Shown here in pieces: positions 26,482 to 34,045 of a stretch of 64,000 nt of DNA (positions are counted from its first letter, which is position 1; each line of letters starts with the position of its first letter). Both the position numbers and the translations under genes were made by a program. The notes under the pieces are model-generated. The model saw nothing but the letters and a program-made list of their open reading frames with translations, was not told where the DNA came from and did no database searches. The stretch spans positions 62,314 to 126,313 of the forward strand of contig DIUN01000043.1 of NCBI GenBank assembly GCA_002423025.1. Direction: 5' to 3'. The DNA is from Sphingomonadales bacterium UBA6157. GTDB taxonomy: Bacteria > Pseudomonadota > Alphaproteobacteria > Sphingomonadales > Sphingomonadaceae.

Positions 26482-28689
26482 ATGGCCACGATCATTCTGG
26501 GAACGGTTGGCCGTGTGTTCGGTGGGCCGATTGGCGGCATCCTTGGCACGGCTGTCGGCGGTTTTGTCGATCGCTCGGTGTTCGGTGGCGGCGGCCGTGA
26601 TGCCGGGCGGATCAGCAACCTTGCGGTGCAGAGCGCGGCCTATGGCGAGCCGATCCCGGCGATCATCGGCCGCATCCGCGCGGCGGGAAACCTGATCTGG
26701 ACCAGTGGGATCGTAGAAAGCACCAGCGCCGGCGGCGGCAAGAGCAGCGGCAGCGGAACCAGCTACAGCTATTCGGCGTCCTTCGCGGTGGGCCTCTCGG
26801 CGCTGCCCATCGCGGCGGTGGGCCGCATCTGGGCAGACGGCAAGCTGATCCGGGATGCCGGGGGCAGTTTCCTCTCGCCGATCACGATGCGGCTTCATGG
26901 CGGCTCGGAAGGCCAGGCGGTCGATCCGCTGGTCGCGGCGGCTGAAGGCCTGGCGGGAGCGCCGGCCTATCGTGGCCTCGCCTATGCGGTGTTCGAGGAT
27001 CTGCCGCTGGCCGATTATGGCAATCGCATCCCCAACCTGACCTTCGAGATCAGCAGCGCGCATGACGTGGCGGCGGCTGGCCTTGATATCGGCATCGCCA
27101 TCACGGTGCTGGGCGGGATGGTGCCACGCACCGGGCTGGCGGTCACCGGTAGCTTTCCCGCCATTACGGGGCATTTTGCCGGGCGTGCCGGCAGCCTGGC
27201 GGAGGCATTGGCGCCGCTGCTGGCCATCTGCGATGCCGGCATCCGGCTCTCGTCGGGCGTCATGACGGTGCAGGGAGAGGGCGGGGCGCCCTTCACGCTG
27301 CCGGCCGGCGATGCGCAGGCGCATGCGCCCGGCAGCACTGCTGCCAATGATCGGCAGCAGCTGACCGGGCGCGAGCAGCTGGCGGATATCGTCGAGCTGG
27401 GCTTTTACGATACCAGCCGGGACTATCAGCCGGGCCTGCAGCGGGCGCGGCGCGGTGAAGGCACGCGGCTGGACCAGCGGGCGGTGGCCTGCGCCATGTC
27501 TCCCGAGGCTGCCAAGGCCATGGCCGCGACGATGCTGGCGCAGTCCCATGCCGGCAAGTTGCGTGCGACCCTGCGCCTGCCATGGCGCTACCTGCCCCTG
27601 GTGGCGGGCGAGACGCTGCGCACATCGGGCAGTGATGTCGTTTGGCGGGTGCGCGAGGCGCGCTTCGAGGGCTTTGTGGTGGCGCTGGATCTTGAGCGCC
27701 GGGCGTTGTCTGCCGGGATTGTCCAGCCGAGCGATGGTGGCCGGTCCCTTGCCCCTGACGAGTCGCCGGTCGGCATGACCGAGCTGCGGGTGTTCGAACT
27801 GCCGGGCCTCGCCGGCGTGGCGCCCGAGACGCCGCAGCTTCTGGTAACGGCGGCCGGCGCATCGCCCGGCTGGCGGCGCTGCGCCATCGAGATCAGCGAT
27901 GATGGCGGGGCGAGCTATCATCTGGCGGGCATCATCGAGGCCGGGGCCGTGTTCGGCACGACTGTGTCCGCGCTTCCGAGCGGGACGGTGGCGGGGTGGG
28001 ACGCGTTTTCGCAGGTGGAGATCAGCCTGCTCAATGAGCGGATGTGGCTGGAGAGCCGGCCCGATCTTGCGGTGTTGAATGGCGCCAACCTGGCCTTGAT
28101 CGGGGATGAGCTGGTGCACTTCGGCGAGGCGGAAGCGCTGGCGCCGGGGCGGTTTCGCCTCAGGCGCTTGCTGCGCGGGCGGCGAGGCACCGAGGCGATG
28201 GTGGGGACGCACGGCATTGGCGAGCGCTTCGCCTTGCTTGGCCCGGCGGGGCTGCTGAAGCTCGACCTGCCGCTGGAGGCGCTGGGTCGCGGCTATCGGC
28301 TGCGGGCCGCCGGGGTGGCTGATGCGGCGGCGCCGGCCCTGGAACTCGGCATTGCCGGGCGGGTGCTGCGTCCGCTGGCGCCGGCGCAGCTGCGGCTGGC
28401 GATGGAGGGCGATGCGCTGGTGGCACGCTGGGTTCGGCGCAGCCGGAGTGGCTTTGCCTGGCTGGATTTTGCCGATGCGCCGATGGACGAGGTTAGCGAG
28501 GCCTATCGGGTCGAGGTTCGGATGGGTGGGCAACTGGTGCGCAGCGTCATGCTGGGTGCGCCGCTGTTCTCCTATTCCGCCGCCGAGCGCGCCGCAGATG
28601 GCGTCGGCGGGCTGGTGACGCTGTCCGTTGCGCAACTGAGCGCGGCTGTTGGCCCCGGCGATGCGGCGAACGCGCAATGGCAATTCTGA
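26482..28689 (+). CDS. GTA g15-like tail tip/host-specificity protein, short form
   Basis: The 735-residue product starts with MATIILGTVGRVFGGPIGGI and GTAVGGFVDRSVFGG, then SAAYGEPIPAIIGRIRAAGN. The central part (FEDLPLADYGNRIPNLTFEI; DIVELGFYDTSRDYQPGLQR) and the C-terminal RLRRLLRGRRGTEAMVGTHG match the phage tail protein family of g15. RcGTA g15 is about 1300 residues and carries an N-terminal GTA TIM-barrel domain; this protein has no room for it, while the g12-type protein has gained a TIM-barrel-like part. An in-frame extension upstream to 26437 overlaps g14 and is not supported. Confidence 0.87.
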   Translation: MATIILGTVGRVFGGPIGGILGTAVGGFVDRSVFGGGGRDAGRISNLAVQSAAYGEPIPAIIGRIRAAGNLIWTSGIVESTSAGGGKSSGSGTSYSYSASFAVGLSALPIAAVGRIWADGKLIRDAGGSFLSPITMRLHGGSEGQAVDPLVAAAEGLAGAPAYRGLAYAVFEDLPLADYGNRIPNLTFEISSAHDVAAAGLDIGIAITVLGGMVPRTGLAVTGSFPAITGHFAGRAGSLAEALAPLLAICDAGIRLSSGVMTVQGEGGAPFTLPAGDAQAHAPGSTAANDRQQLTGREQLADIVELGFYDTSRDYQPGLQRARRGEGTRLDQRAVACAMSPEAAKAMAATMLAQSHAGKLRATLRLPWRYLPLVAGETLRTSGSDVVWRVREARFEGFVVALDLERRALSAGIVQPSDGGRSLAPDESPVGMTELRVFELPGLAGVAPETPQLLVTAAGASPGWRRCAIEISDDGGASYHLAGIIEAGAVFGTTVSALPSGTVAGWDAFSQVEISLLNERMWLESRPDLAVLNGANLALIGDELVHFGEAEALAPGRFRLRRLLRGRRGTEAMVGTHGIGERFALLGPAGLLKLDLPLEALGRGYRLRAAGVADAAAPALELGIAGRVLRPLAPAQLRLAMEGDALVARWVRRSRSGFAWLDFADAPMDEVSEAYRVEVRMGGQLVRSVMLGAPLFSYSAAERAADGVGGLVTLSVAQLSAAVGPGDAANAQWQF

Positions 28690-28712
28690 AACCGATGATC
28701 GGGAGCTGAGAC

Positions 28713-29204
28713 ATGGCTGAAACACTGAGGCATGCGCTGCCGCTGCTTGCGGCCGGGCAGGCGCAAAAGGAAATTACGCATAACGAGGCGTTGCTTGCCA
28801 TTGATCGCAAGCTGCATCTCGGCGTGCTCTCCATGCAGGTGGCCGTGCCGCCGGCAGCGCCGACTGCTGGGGATGCCTATATCGTTCCCGCTGGCGCCCT
28901 GGGCGCCTGGGCGGGGCAATCCGGCCAGATCGCCAGCTTCGACGGCTTCGGCTGGCTGTTCTCTGCTCCGGTCAAGGGAACGCTGGCGCTGGTTCAGGAT
29001 GCTGGCGTTTTCGCGTTCTTCGATGGGCTTTGGCGCGCCGATGGTTGGCCCGTTGCAAGCTTGCGCGTTGACGGTCGTTCCGTTCTCGCGGCGCCTGCCG
29101 TTTCCGTCGCTGTGCCGGAGGGTGGTGGCGTTGTTGACAGCGAGTGCCGGCAGGCAGTCGGCGCGCTTATTTCGGCACTGCTAGCCCAGGGCATCATTCT
29201 CTGA
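28713..29204 (+). CDS. DUF2793 protein at end of GTA cluster
   Basis: The 163-residue protein begins LRHALPLLAAGQAQKEITHN EALLAIDRKL, the signature of DUF2793, and ends in a C-terminal helix (VGALISALLAQGIIL). DUF2793 proteins follow the g15 gene in many sphingomonad and rhodobacter clusters and are regarded as tail-fibre or tip-associated; function is not established. GGGAGCTGAGAC before the ATG provides ribosome binding. It is the last gene of the rightward cluster. Confidence 0.82.
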   Translation: MAETLRHALPLLAAGQAQKEITHNEALLAIDRKLHLGVLSMQVAVPPAAPTAGDAYIVPAGALGAWAGQSGQIASFDGFGWLFSAPVKGTLALVQDAGVFAFFDGLWRADGWPVASLRVDGRSVLAAPAVSVAVPEGGGVVDSECRQAVGALISALLAQGIIL

Positions 29205-29235
29205 AACGGCGGCTCCCTGCCATTACAGAAAGGAG

Positions 29236-29253
29236 TGTTGCCGATTGGCAACA
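29236..29253. repeat. Small inverted repeat after the GTA cluster
   Basis: TGTTGCC-GATT-GGCAACA is a perfect seven-base stem with a four-base loop, 31 bases after the last cluster gene. No T-run follows, so it is at best a weak terminator; a regulatory site for the OmpA-family gene is equally possible. Confidence 0.5.
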
Positions 29254-29346
29254 TACGGAAGCATTACTTTCTTGCCTCGATAAGTGCCACTGGGGTAGAG
29301 GGATTTTGTCAGTTGCATTCAACTGCAAGTCCGAAAGGGGAGTATA

Positions 29347-30519
29347 ATGCGCAAATTCGCTCTAGGGGTGGCTCTGGCCACCACAGCGCTCGCAGGCCCA
29401 GCGTTGGCCCGAGACAATAGCTGGTACATTGGCCTTGAGGCCGGTCCCAACCTTGTCCAGAGCGAAGCGTTCGACATCACCAGCGTTGCAGGCACGGTCA
29501 CGACCGAAGGCTTCCGCAATCGCTATGAGATCGGCTTCGATGTTGGTGGCAACATCGGTTACGATTTCGGCCCGATCCGTGGTGAATTCGAAGTTGCCTA
29601 CAAGCAGAACAGCCTCGACAGCGTGACCTTCGAGAAGGCCATTCCGGCCATTCCGCTGGCCAACGGCACGGGCGTTCCTGGCCTGCTCATCAACGACAAT
29701 GCCCGCGGCAAGGTTCGCGTCCTGTCGTTCATGGCCAACCTGCTTGCTGATTTCGGCGGCAAGGACATGGACATCGGCGGCTTCGTTGGCGCTGGTGCCG
29801 GTGTTGCCCGCGTTCAGCAGTCCGACTTCGCGGTTGCCCAGACCGGCGGCGCTTTCATCAACGACAGCGACACCGGTTTCGCCTGGCAGGTCCTCGCCGG
29901 CGTGTACAAGCCGATCAGCAAGAACGTCGATATCGGCCTGAAGTATCGCTACTTCAACGCTGCCAATGTTGACACGTTCACGACCAACGGTCTGGCAACG
30001 TCGAGCAACTATCGCAGCCACAGCCTGCTCGCCACGCTGACCTACAACTTCTTCACCGAAGAGCCGGCTGCACCGCCTCCGCCGCCTCCTCCCCCGCCGC
30101 CGCCCCCGCCGCCAGCTCCGCTGCCGCCGTGCCCGCCGGCTGCTGTGACGCCTGGACCGTTCCTGGTGTTCTTCGATTGGGATCAGTCGCTGATCACCGC
30201 CGAAGCCGCCGCGATCCTCGATCGTTCGGTTGAGCAGTACATGGCCACTGGCCAGACCAGCGTTGCGCTTGCCGGCCACGCCGACAAGTCCGGCAAGGAC
30301 GACTATAACGTCGCCCTTTCCCAGCGCCGTGCTGACGCCGTGAAGGCCTACATGGCTGGCAAGGGTGTTCCCGATGGCTCGATCGCCACGGAAGCATTCG
30401 GCGAGAGCCGTCCGCTGGTCGATACGGCCGATGGTGTTCGTGAACCGCAGAACCGCCGGGTGGAAATCACCTTCAGCGGCGCTCCGGCTCCTGTCACCGG
30501 TCCTTGCACCGCGCAGTAA
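29347..30519 (+). CDS. OmpA-family outer membrane protein
   Basis: The 390-residue protein has a signal peptide (MRKFALGVALATTALAGPAL), an N-terminal eight-stranded beta-barrel of about 220 residues (NSWYIGLEAGPNLVQ ... HSLLATLTYNFF), a linker with 14 consecutive prolines (codons 30073-30114) and a C-terminal OmpA peptidoglycan-binding domain (FLVFFDWDQSLITAEAAAIL, VALAGHADKSGKDDYN, LSQRRADAVKAYM, EPQNRRVEITF). It should anchor the outer membrane to the cell wall. AAAGGGGAG precedes the start, and a strong terminator follows. Confidence 0.93.
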   Translation: MRKFALGVALATTALAGPALARDNSWYIGLEAGPNLVQSEAFDITSVAGTVTTEGFRNRYEIGFDVGGNIGYDFGPIRGEFEVAYKQNSLDSVTFEKAIPAIPLANGTGVPGLLINDNARGKVRVLSFMANLLADFGGKDMDIGGFVGAGAGVARVQQSDFAVAQTGGAFINDSDTGFAWQVLAGVYKPISKNVDIGLKYRYFNAANVDTFTTNGLATSSNYRSHSLLATLTYNFFTEEPAAPPPPPPPPPPPPPPAPLPPCPPAAVTPGPFLVFFDWDQSLITAEAAAILDRSVEQYMATGQTSVALAGHADKSGKDDYNVALSQRRADAVKAYMAGKGVPDGSIATEAFGESRPLVDTADGVREPQNRRVEITFSGAPAPVTGPCTAQ

Positions 30520-30546
30520 TCGATCCTTCACGGGATTGAGAAAATC

Positions 30547-30577
30547 AGGGCCGTCCCTTCGGGGGCGGCCCTTTTTT
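30547..30577 (+). terminator. Intrinsic terminator of the OmpA-family gene
   Basis: An 11-base stem (AGGGCCGTCCC, TTCG loop, GGGGCGGCCCT) with one G-T pair is followed by a run of T. It lies 28 bases after the stop codon. Confidence 0.92.
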
Positions 30578-30695
30578 CATGCCTTCTGAAGATCGCAATG
30601 GCGCGAGCGTGCCAAGAGCCGATCAGGCCGGATCGCGGGCCTGCGGCAAGGGTGGTCTTTCGGGAATCAGGATGTTGGCGTGGCCGCCAAGCGGC

Positions 30696-31355
30696 TCAGA
30701 TGGAGAGCGTTTCCATCGGCGGCAGCGCTATCGGGGTGACGGCGATCACCGCCAGCGCAGGGGACAGGGGGCGCTCGGCGAGTGACTCGCGGATTTCTCC
30801 ATTGCGCACCAGGGCTGCCGAGCCGAGCCGGTTCTTCGGCACTGTCAGCATATCCCGGCCGACCCGCGCGGCGACTTCACAGAAGCTGTATTGGGCATCG
30901 AGGGTGGAATAGCTGTTGTAGGTTCGGGTGGTATACTGATCGAAGGCGTTGACGAAGCGCTTCCCATCGTAGCGCCGGAAGTGCGACTTCATCACATCCT
31001 GAGCCCGCATGAATTCGCCGGAATGATGGCGCAGCAGGTCATTGTAGTTCTTCACCGTCGCAAGGAATGGCGAGAACTGGCACTGCAGCGCGGCCACGTT
31101 GAGCGCCGCGCGAACGTTCCAGACGGCGTTGGCTTCAGCCTCGTCCTTGGTAACGGCGCGCAAGGCTACTGCCTTGGGCACCATGAAGCCGCCTGGCTTC
31201 TTCACCTGTGCCGCAGCCACGACGATGACTGGCTTCTTCACGACCGGCTTTGCAGCGACGGGCTTGCGCACGGGCTTTTTGACAGCGGCAGCCCCTGGGG
31301 CCGCGATAGCCAGAGCGATTGCTCCGATCAAAGTCGAGTGGATGACGAAACGCAT
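30696..31355 (-). CDS. Exported protein of unknown function
   Basis: The 219-residue product starts at ATG 31355 with a signal peptide (MRFVIHSTLIGAIALAIAAP) and a Lys/Pro/Val-rich stretch (VKKPVRKPVAAKPVVKKPVI), as in periplasmic linkers. The body (NVAALQCQFSPFLATVKNYN, RRYDGKRFVNAFDQYTTRTY, AQYSFCEVAARVGRDML) has two cysteines likely to pair. I do not recognise the family. It lies downstream of the SCP2-family gene on the same strand, with a 94-base gap, and ends near the convergent OmpA gene. Confidence 0.72.
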   Translation of the reverse strand: MRFVIHSTLIGAIALAIAAPGAAAVKKPVRKPVAAKPVVKKPVIVVAAAQVKKPGGFMVPKAVALRAVTKDEAEANAVWNVRAALNVAALQCQFSPFLATVKNYNDLLRHHSGEFMRAQDVMKSHFRRYDGKRFVNAFDQYTTRTYNSYSTLDAQYSFCEVAARVGRDMLTVPKNRLGSAALVRNGEIRESLAERPLSPALAVIAVTPIALPPMETLSI

Positions 31356-31449
31356 TACAATTGGCCTCGAACCAGACGCGACACAAACCGGACATAGCGT
31401 TGCTATGCCCGATTTGCCAGTGCTGACTTCAATTCCGGCCCTTATGCGA

Positions 31450-31749
31450 TCAGCCGAGGATGCTGCCGAGCTGCAGTGCCACCGACATATCACCGTCGAT
31501 CTTCAGCTTGCCCATCATGAACGCCATCTGCGCGTTCTGCTTCCCCGATGCGATATCCATGAAATCGGACATCGAAACCTTCACGGTGCAATCGACCGGT
31601 GCATCTTCATTGTCGACGATGACAGGCGAAACCTTGTCATCGATGCGGACCAGGCCATCACCGCCAAAATCGAACTTCACCGACTTCTTGAAGTTGCCGC
31701 CGGCACCGAGCCGCGCCTTCATCTGTTCCGTAATGGCTTCCAGACTCAC
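31450..31749 (-). CDS. SCP2 sterol-binding domain protein
   Basis: The 99-residue protein is a single SCP2 domain: an N-terminal helix (MSLEAITEQMKARLG), the beta sheet (KSVKFDFGGDGLVRIDDKVS, DCTVKVSMSDFMDIASGK), MAFMMGKLKIDGDMSVALQL and a short tail. Such stand-alone domains bind acyl-CoAs or other lipids in the cytoplasm. The ligand is not evident here. A GGAGATAATTTGTG stretch places a ribosome-binding site before the ATG. A terminator separates it from the lipoprotein gene upstream. Confidence 0.9.
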   Translation of the reverse strand: MSLEAITEQMKARLGAGGNFKKSVKFDFGGDGLVRIDDKVSPVIVDNEDAPVDCTVKVSMSDFMDIASGKQNAQMAFMMGKLKIDGDMSVALQLGSILG

Positions 31750-31768
31750 AAATTATCTCCTTCCCAAG

Positions 31769-31800
31769 AAAAAAGGGCCGCCTTTCGGCGACCCTTTTCT
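31769..31800 (-). terminator. Intrinsic terminator of the small lipoprotein gene
   Basis: Read on the minus strand, AAGGGTCGCCGAAAGGCGGC continues CCTTTTTTC: a GC-rich hairpin with a GAAA loop and T-run, 31 bases after the lipoprotein stop and before the SCP2 gene. Confidence 0.9.
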
Positions 31801-31830
31801 ACACGTCATGTTGACGCTGTCGACCGTCGA

Positions 31831-32100
31831 TTACTCGGCGGGAGCAGCAGCCGGAGCTTCGGCCGGAGCAGCAGCAGCGGCGGCATCAGCTTCGCCAGCG
31901 GCCGGAGCGGCAGCAGCGTCGGTGGCAGCAGCGTCAGCAGCCGGGGCTTCTTCAGCAACCGGAGCAGCTTCTTCAGCAACGGCTTCGGTGGTGGCTTCCG
32001 GAGCGGCGGTCTCAGCGGCCTTCTCGCCGCAAGCGACGACGAACAGGGCAGCGCCAGCAACGAGAGCAGCGGTCTTCAGCTTGGAAATCATGTCGGCCAT
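31831..32100 (-). CDS. Small Ala/Glu-rich lipoprotein
   Basis: The 89-residue product has a short basic N-terminus, a hydrophobic core and a lipobox-like end (ALFVVAC, Cys 24), so it is probably a lipid-anchored protein. Everything after the Cys is low complexity, almost only Ala, Glu, Pro, Thr and Asp. AAGGAG sits before the ATG and a strong terminator follows, which supports a real monocistronic gene. No function can be given; composition suggests a disordered acidic tail in the periplasm. Confidence 0.75.
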   Translation of the reverse strand: MADMISKLKTAALVAGAALFVVACGEKAAETAAPEATTEAVAEEAAPVAEEAPAADAAATDAAAAPAAGEADAAAAAAPAEAPAAAPAE

Positions 32101-32214
32101 GTCAAAACTCCTTCAAGGTAAATCCTGGACCCAGGACGAGTTGGGTCGGTTTCCCCTAATCCCCCAACCTAGGTAGACTTTAGCAGTTTTCTCGCCAGCC
32201 TCAAGCGCCTTCCT

Positions 32215-32230
32215 TTGTGCAGCTGCACAA
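32215..32230. promoter_or_regulatory. Perfect 16-base palindrome upstream of the small lipoprotein gene
   Basis: TTGTGCAGCTGCACAA is a perfect palindrome in the 172-base gap between lipB and the small lipoprotein gene, about 115 bases before the latter's start. It could be an operator; no regulator is known. No T-run is present, so it is unlikely to be a terminator. Confidence 0.4.
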
Positions 32231-32272
32231 TTTCGAGCGAGGCTGCTGCACGATATCAGCGGCTGAAAAGCC

Positions 32273-32908
32273 TCACATCGATCGCAGCATCTGCGGCAAT
32301 CCCTGCAGCAGCGCGGCATCGATATCGGCCATTGTCGTGGTCCGGCCCAGTGCCTGGAGGCTCGTGACCGGCTCTGCCAGGCCGCAAGGCACGATGCCGG
32401 AAAAATGCTCTAGATCTGGCGCGACGTTGATCGACAGGCCGTGAAAGCTCACCCAGCGCCGAACGCGTACGCCGATCGCGGCAATCTTGGCTGTCTCGCT
32501 GCCGCAGCCGACCCAGACGCCGATCTTGCCGTCGATCAATCGGCCCTCGACGCCAAAGCCCGCCAGAGTGCCGATCACCCAGGCTTCGAGCGCTTCCACG
32601 AACCGTCTGATGTCCCTGCCGCGCTCGGCGAGGTCGAGCATCACATAGGCAACGCGTTGCCCGGGCCCATGATAGGTATAACGCCCGCCGCGGCCGGCAG
32701 CATAGACCGGAAAACGCTGTGCCATCAGCAGTTCATTGGGCTGGGCGCTGGTGCCCGCCGTGTACAATGGCGGATGCTCGACCAGCCATATCAGCTCGGC
32801 GGCCCCGCTCTCGCGAATGGCTGTTGCACGCGCCTCCATAACGGCCAGCGCGTCCGGATAGGGCGTCAGCCCCGGCTCGACGCGCCATTCCGGCATCCGC
32901 TCCGTCAC
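32273..32908 (-). CDS. lipB: Lipoyl(octanoyl) transferase
   Basis: The 211-residue protein is LipB, which transfers octanoate from acyl carrier protein to lipoyl domains of 2-oxoacid dehydrogenases. Motifs are EHPPLYTAGTSA, GRGGRYTYHGPGQRVAYVML, the catalytic Lys in SETAKIAAIGVR (142) and the catalytic Cys in SGIVPCGL (175). The GTG start at 32908 overlaps the stop of the epoxide hydrolase gene (GTGA), so an essential cofactor gene appears coupled to a catabolic operon. An in-frame ATG four codons later is a possible alternative. Confidence 0.94.
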   Translation of the reverse strand: MTERMPEWRVEPGLTPYPDALAVMEARATAIRESGAAELIWLVEHPPLYTAGTSAQPNELLMAQRFPVYAAGRGGRYTYHGPGQRVAYVMLDLAERGRDIRRFVEALEAWVIGTLAGFGVEGRLIDGKIGVWVGCGSETAKIAAIGVRVRRWVSFHGLSINVAPDLEHFSGIVPCGLAEPVTSLQALGRTTTMADIDAALLQGLPQMLRSM

Positions 32909-34044
32909 AGCGCGCTGACAAACTTCCGGAGATCGGCGAGGAACAGCTCGGGCTCTTCAAGGCTGGCGAAATGCCCGCCGCTCGGCATGTCCGTCCAATG
33001 CACGACGTTGTAGCCGCGTTCGACCATCTCGCGGGGTGGAAAGGCCAGCAGGTCCTTGGGGAAGGCGGCAACGCCGGTAGGCTTCTCGATCCTGCGGCCC
33101 TCCGGAATCGTGAAGCCGCCCTCGATGAACATGCCGCGATAGATCCAGGTTGCTGTGAGGAAGCTGCGGGTTGTCAGATAGATCATGATGTTGGTGAGCA
33201 TCATGTCAAAGCTGTACGGCGGGTCGGTCGCGTCGTCCTTGGTGTCGGACCAGCCGATGAATTTCTCGGCGAACCAGGCCGCAACGCCCATCGGTGAATC
33301 CATCATGGCGAACCCCAGGCTCTGCGGCTTGGTGCCCTGAAGTTGCAGATAGGCCATTTCGGTCTCGCGCGTGACCATGGCCTGCTGCAGCCAGGCCATC
33401 TGTTCCGGCGTCTTTGGCGTCATGTCCGCCGCGCGCAGTCCAAAGCCGCTGATATGGATGGCGTCCGCTGCACTGCTGTCCAGCCCGATCCAGCCACCGA
33501 TGACGCAGCCCCAATCTCCGCCTTGATACACAAAGTGCTCATAGCCCAGCCGGGCCATCAGCGTGTCGTACAGCCCCGCCACGGCGCGGGGCCCCAGGGG
33601 GTTCTTTGGCCGGTCTGACCATGCGTAGCCCGGCAACGAAGGGGCCACGACGTGGAACGCCGGCTGATCCGGAGACTCCGGCTCAGCCAGCCGCTCGATG
33701 ATCGCATCGAACTCGAGAACCGAGCCGGGCCAGCCATGGGCGATGAGCAGCGGCCGCGCATCCGGTCGCGATGAGCGCCTGTGGACGGCATGGAGGTGAT
33801 AGCCATCACCCACATCAACGCGCACCTGCGGATGGCGGTTGAGATGCGCCACGGCGGCCGGCCAATCGAAGCTCTCCAGCCAATACGTCCGCAAGCGCTC
33901 CATGTAATCGCGGTTGGCGCCATGCGCCCAGCCGGCATTCTCCGGTTCCTCGAAGAAGCGGAATGCCGCCACCCGCTCGCGGATCCAGGCGACTTCCTCG
34001 GCGTTGACCGGAATCTCGAATGGCGTTGCGCTCGTGCTGGCCAT
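32905..34044 (-). CDS. Epoxide hydrolase, alpha/beta-hydrolase with EHN domain
   Basis: The 379-residue product has the N-terminal lid domain of microsomal-type epoxide hydrolases (FEIPVNAEEVAWIRERVAAF, NRDYMERLRTYWLESFDWPA) and an alpha/beta-hydrolase core: oxyanion HGWPGSVLEF, nucleophile loop YQGGDWGCVIGGWIGL with the catalytic Asp, and C-terminal SGGHFASLEEPELF with the catalytic His. It would open epoxides to diols with water. It lies one base after the GMC oxidoreductase stop and overlaps lipB, in a leftward gene run. Confidence 0.9.
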   Translation of the reverse strand: MASTSATPFEIPVNAEEVAWIRERVAAFRFFEEPENAGWAHGANRDYMERLRTYWLESFDWPAAVAHLNRHPQVRVDVGDGYHLHAVHRRSSRPDARPLLIAHGWPGSVLEFDAIIERLAEPESPDQPAFHVVAPSLPGYAWSDRPKNPLGPRAVAGLYDTLMARLGYEHFVYQGGDWGCVIGGWIGLDSSAADAIHISGFGLRAADMTPKTPEQMAWLQQAMVTRETEMAYLQLQGTKPQSLGFAMMDSPMGVAAWFAEKFIGWSDTKDDATDPPYSFDMMLTNIMIYLTTRSFLTATWIYRGMFIEGGFTIPEGRRIEKPTGVAAFPKDLLAFPPREMVERGYNVVHWTDMPSGGHFASLEEPELFLADLRKFVSAL

Positions 34045-34045
34045 C

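Noticed and set aside
24212..28725. Two long minus-strand frames (727 and 777 residues) opposite the tail genes
   Set aside because: The plus-strand frames match known GTA tail families. The minus frames are typical high-GC antisense shadows.
11309..29204. Cluster as an ordinary integrated prophage
   Set aside because: No integrase, repressor, replication or lysis genes, no flanking tRNA or attachment repeats, and gene order and small tape measure match GTAs.
31460..32176. Plus-strand Ala/Ser-rich frame over the small lipoprotein and SCP2 genes
   Set aside because: The composition is the antisense of Ala/Glu repeats. The minus-strand lipoprotein has a ribosome-binding site, lipobox and terminator.
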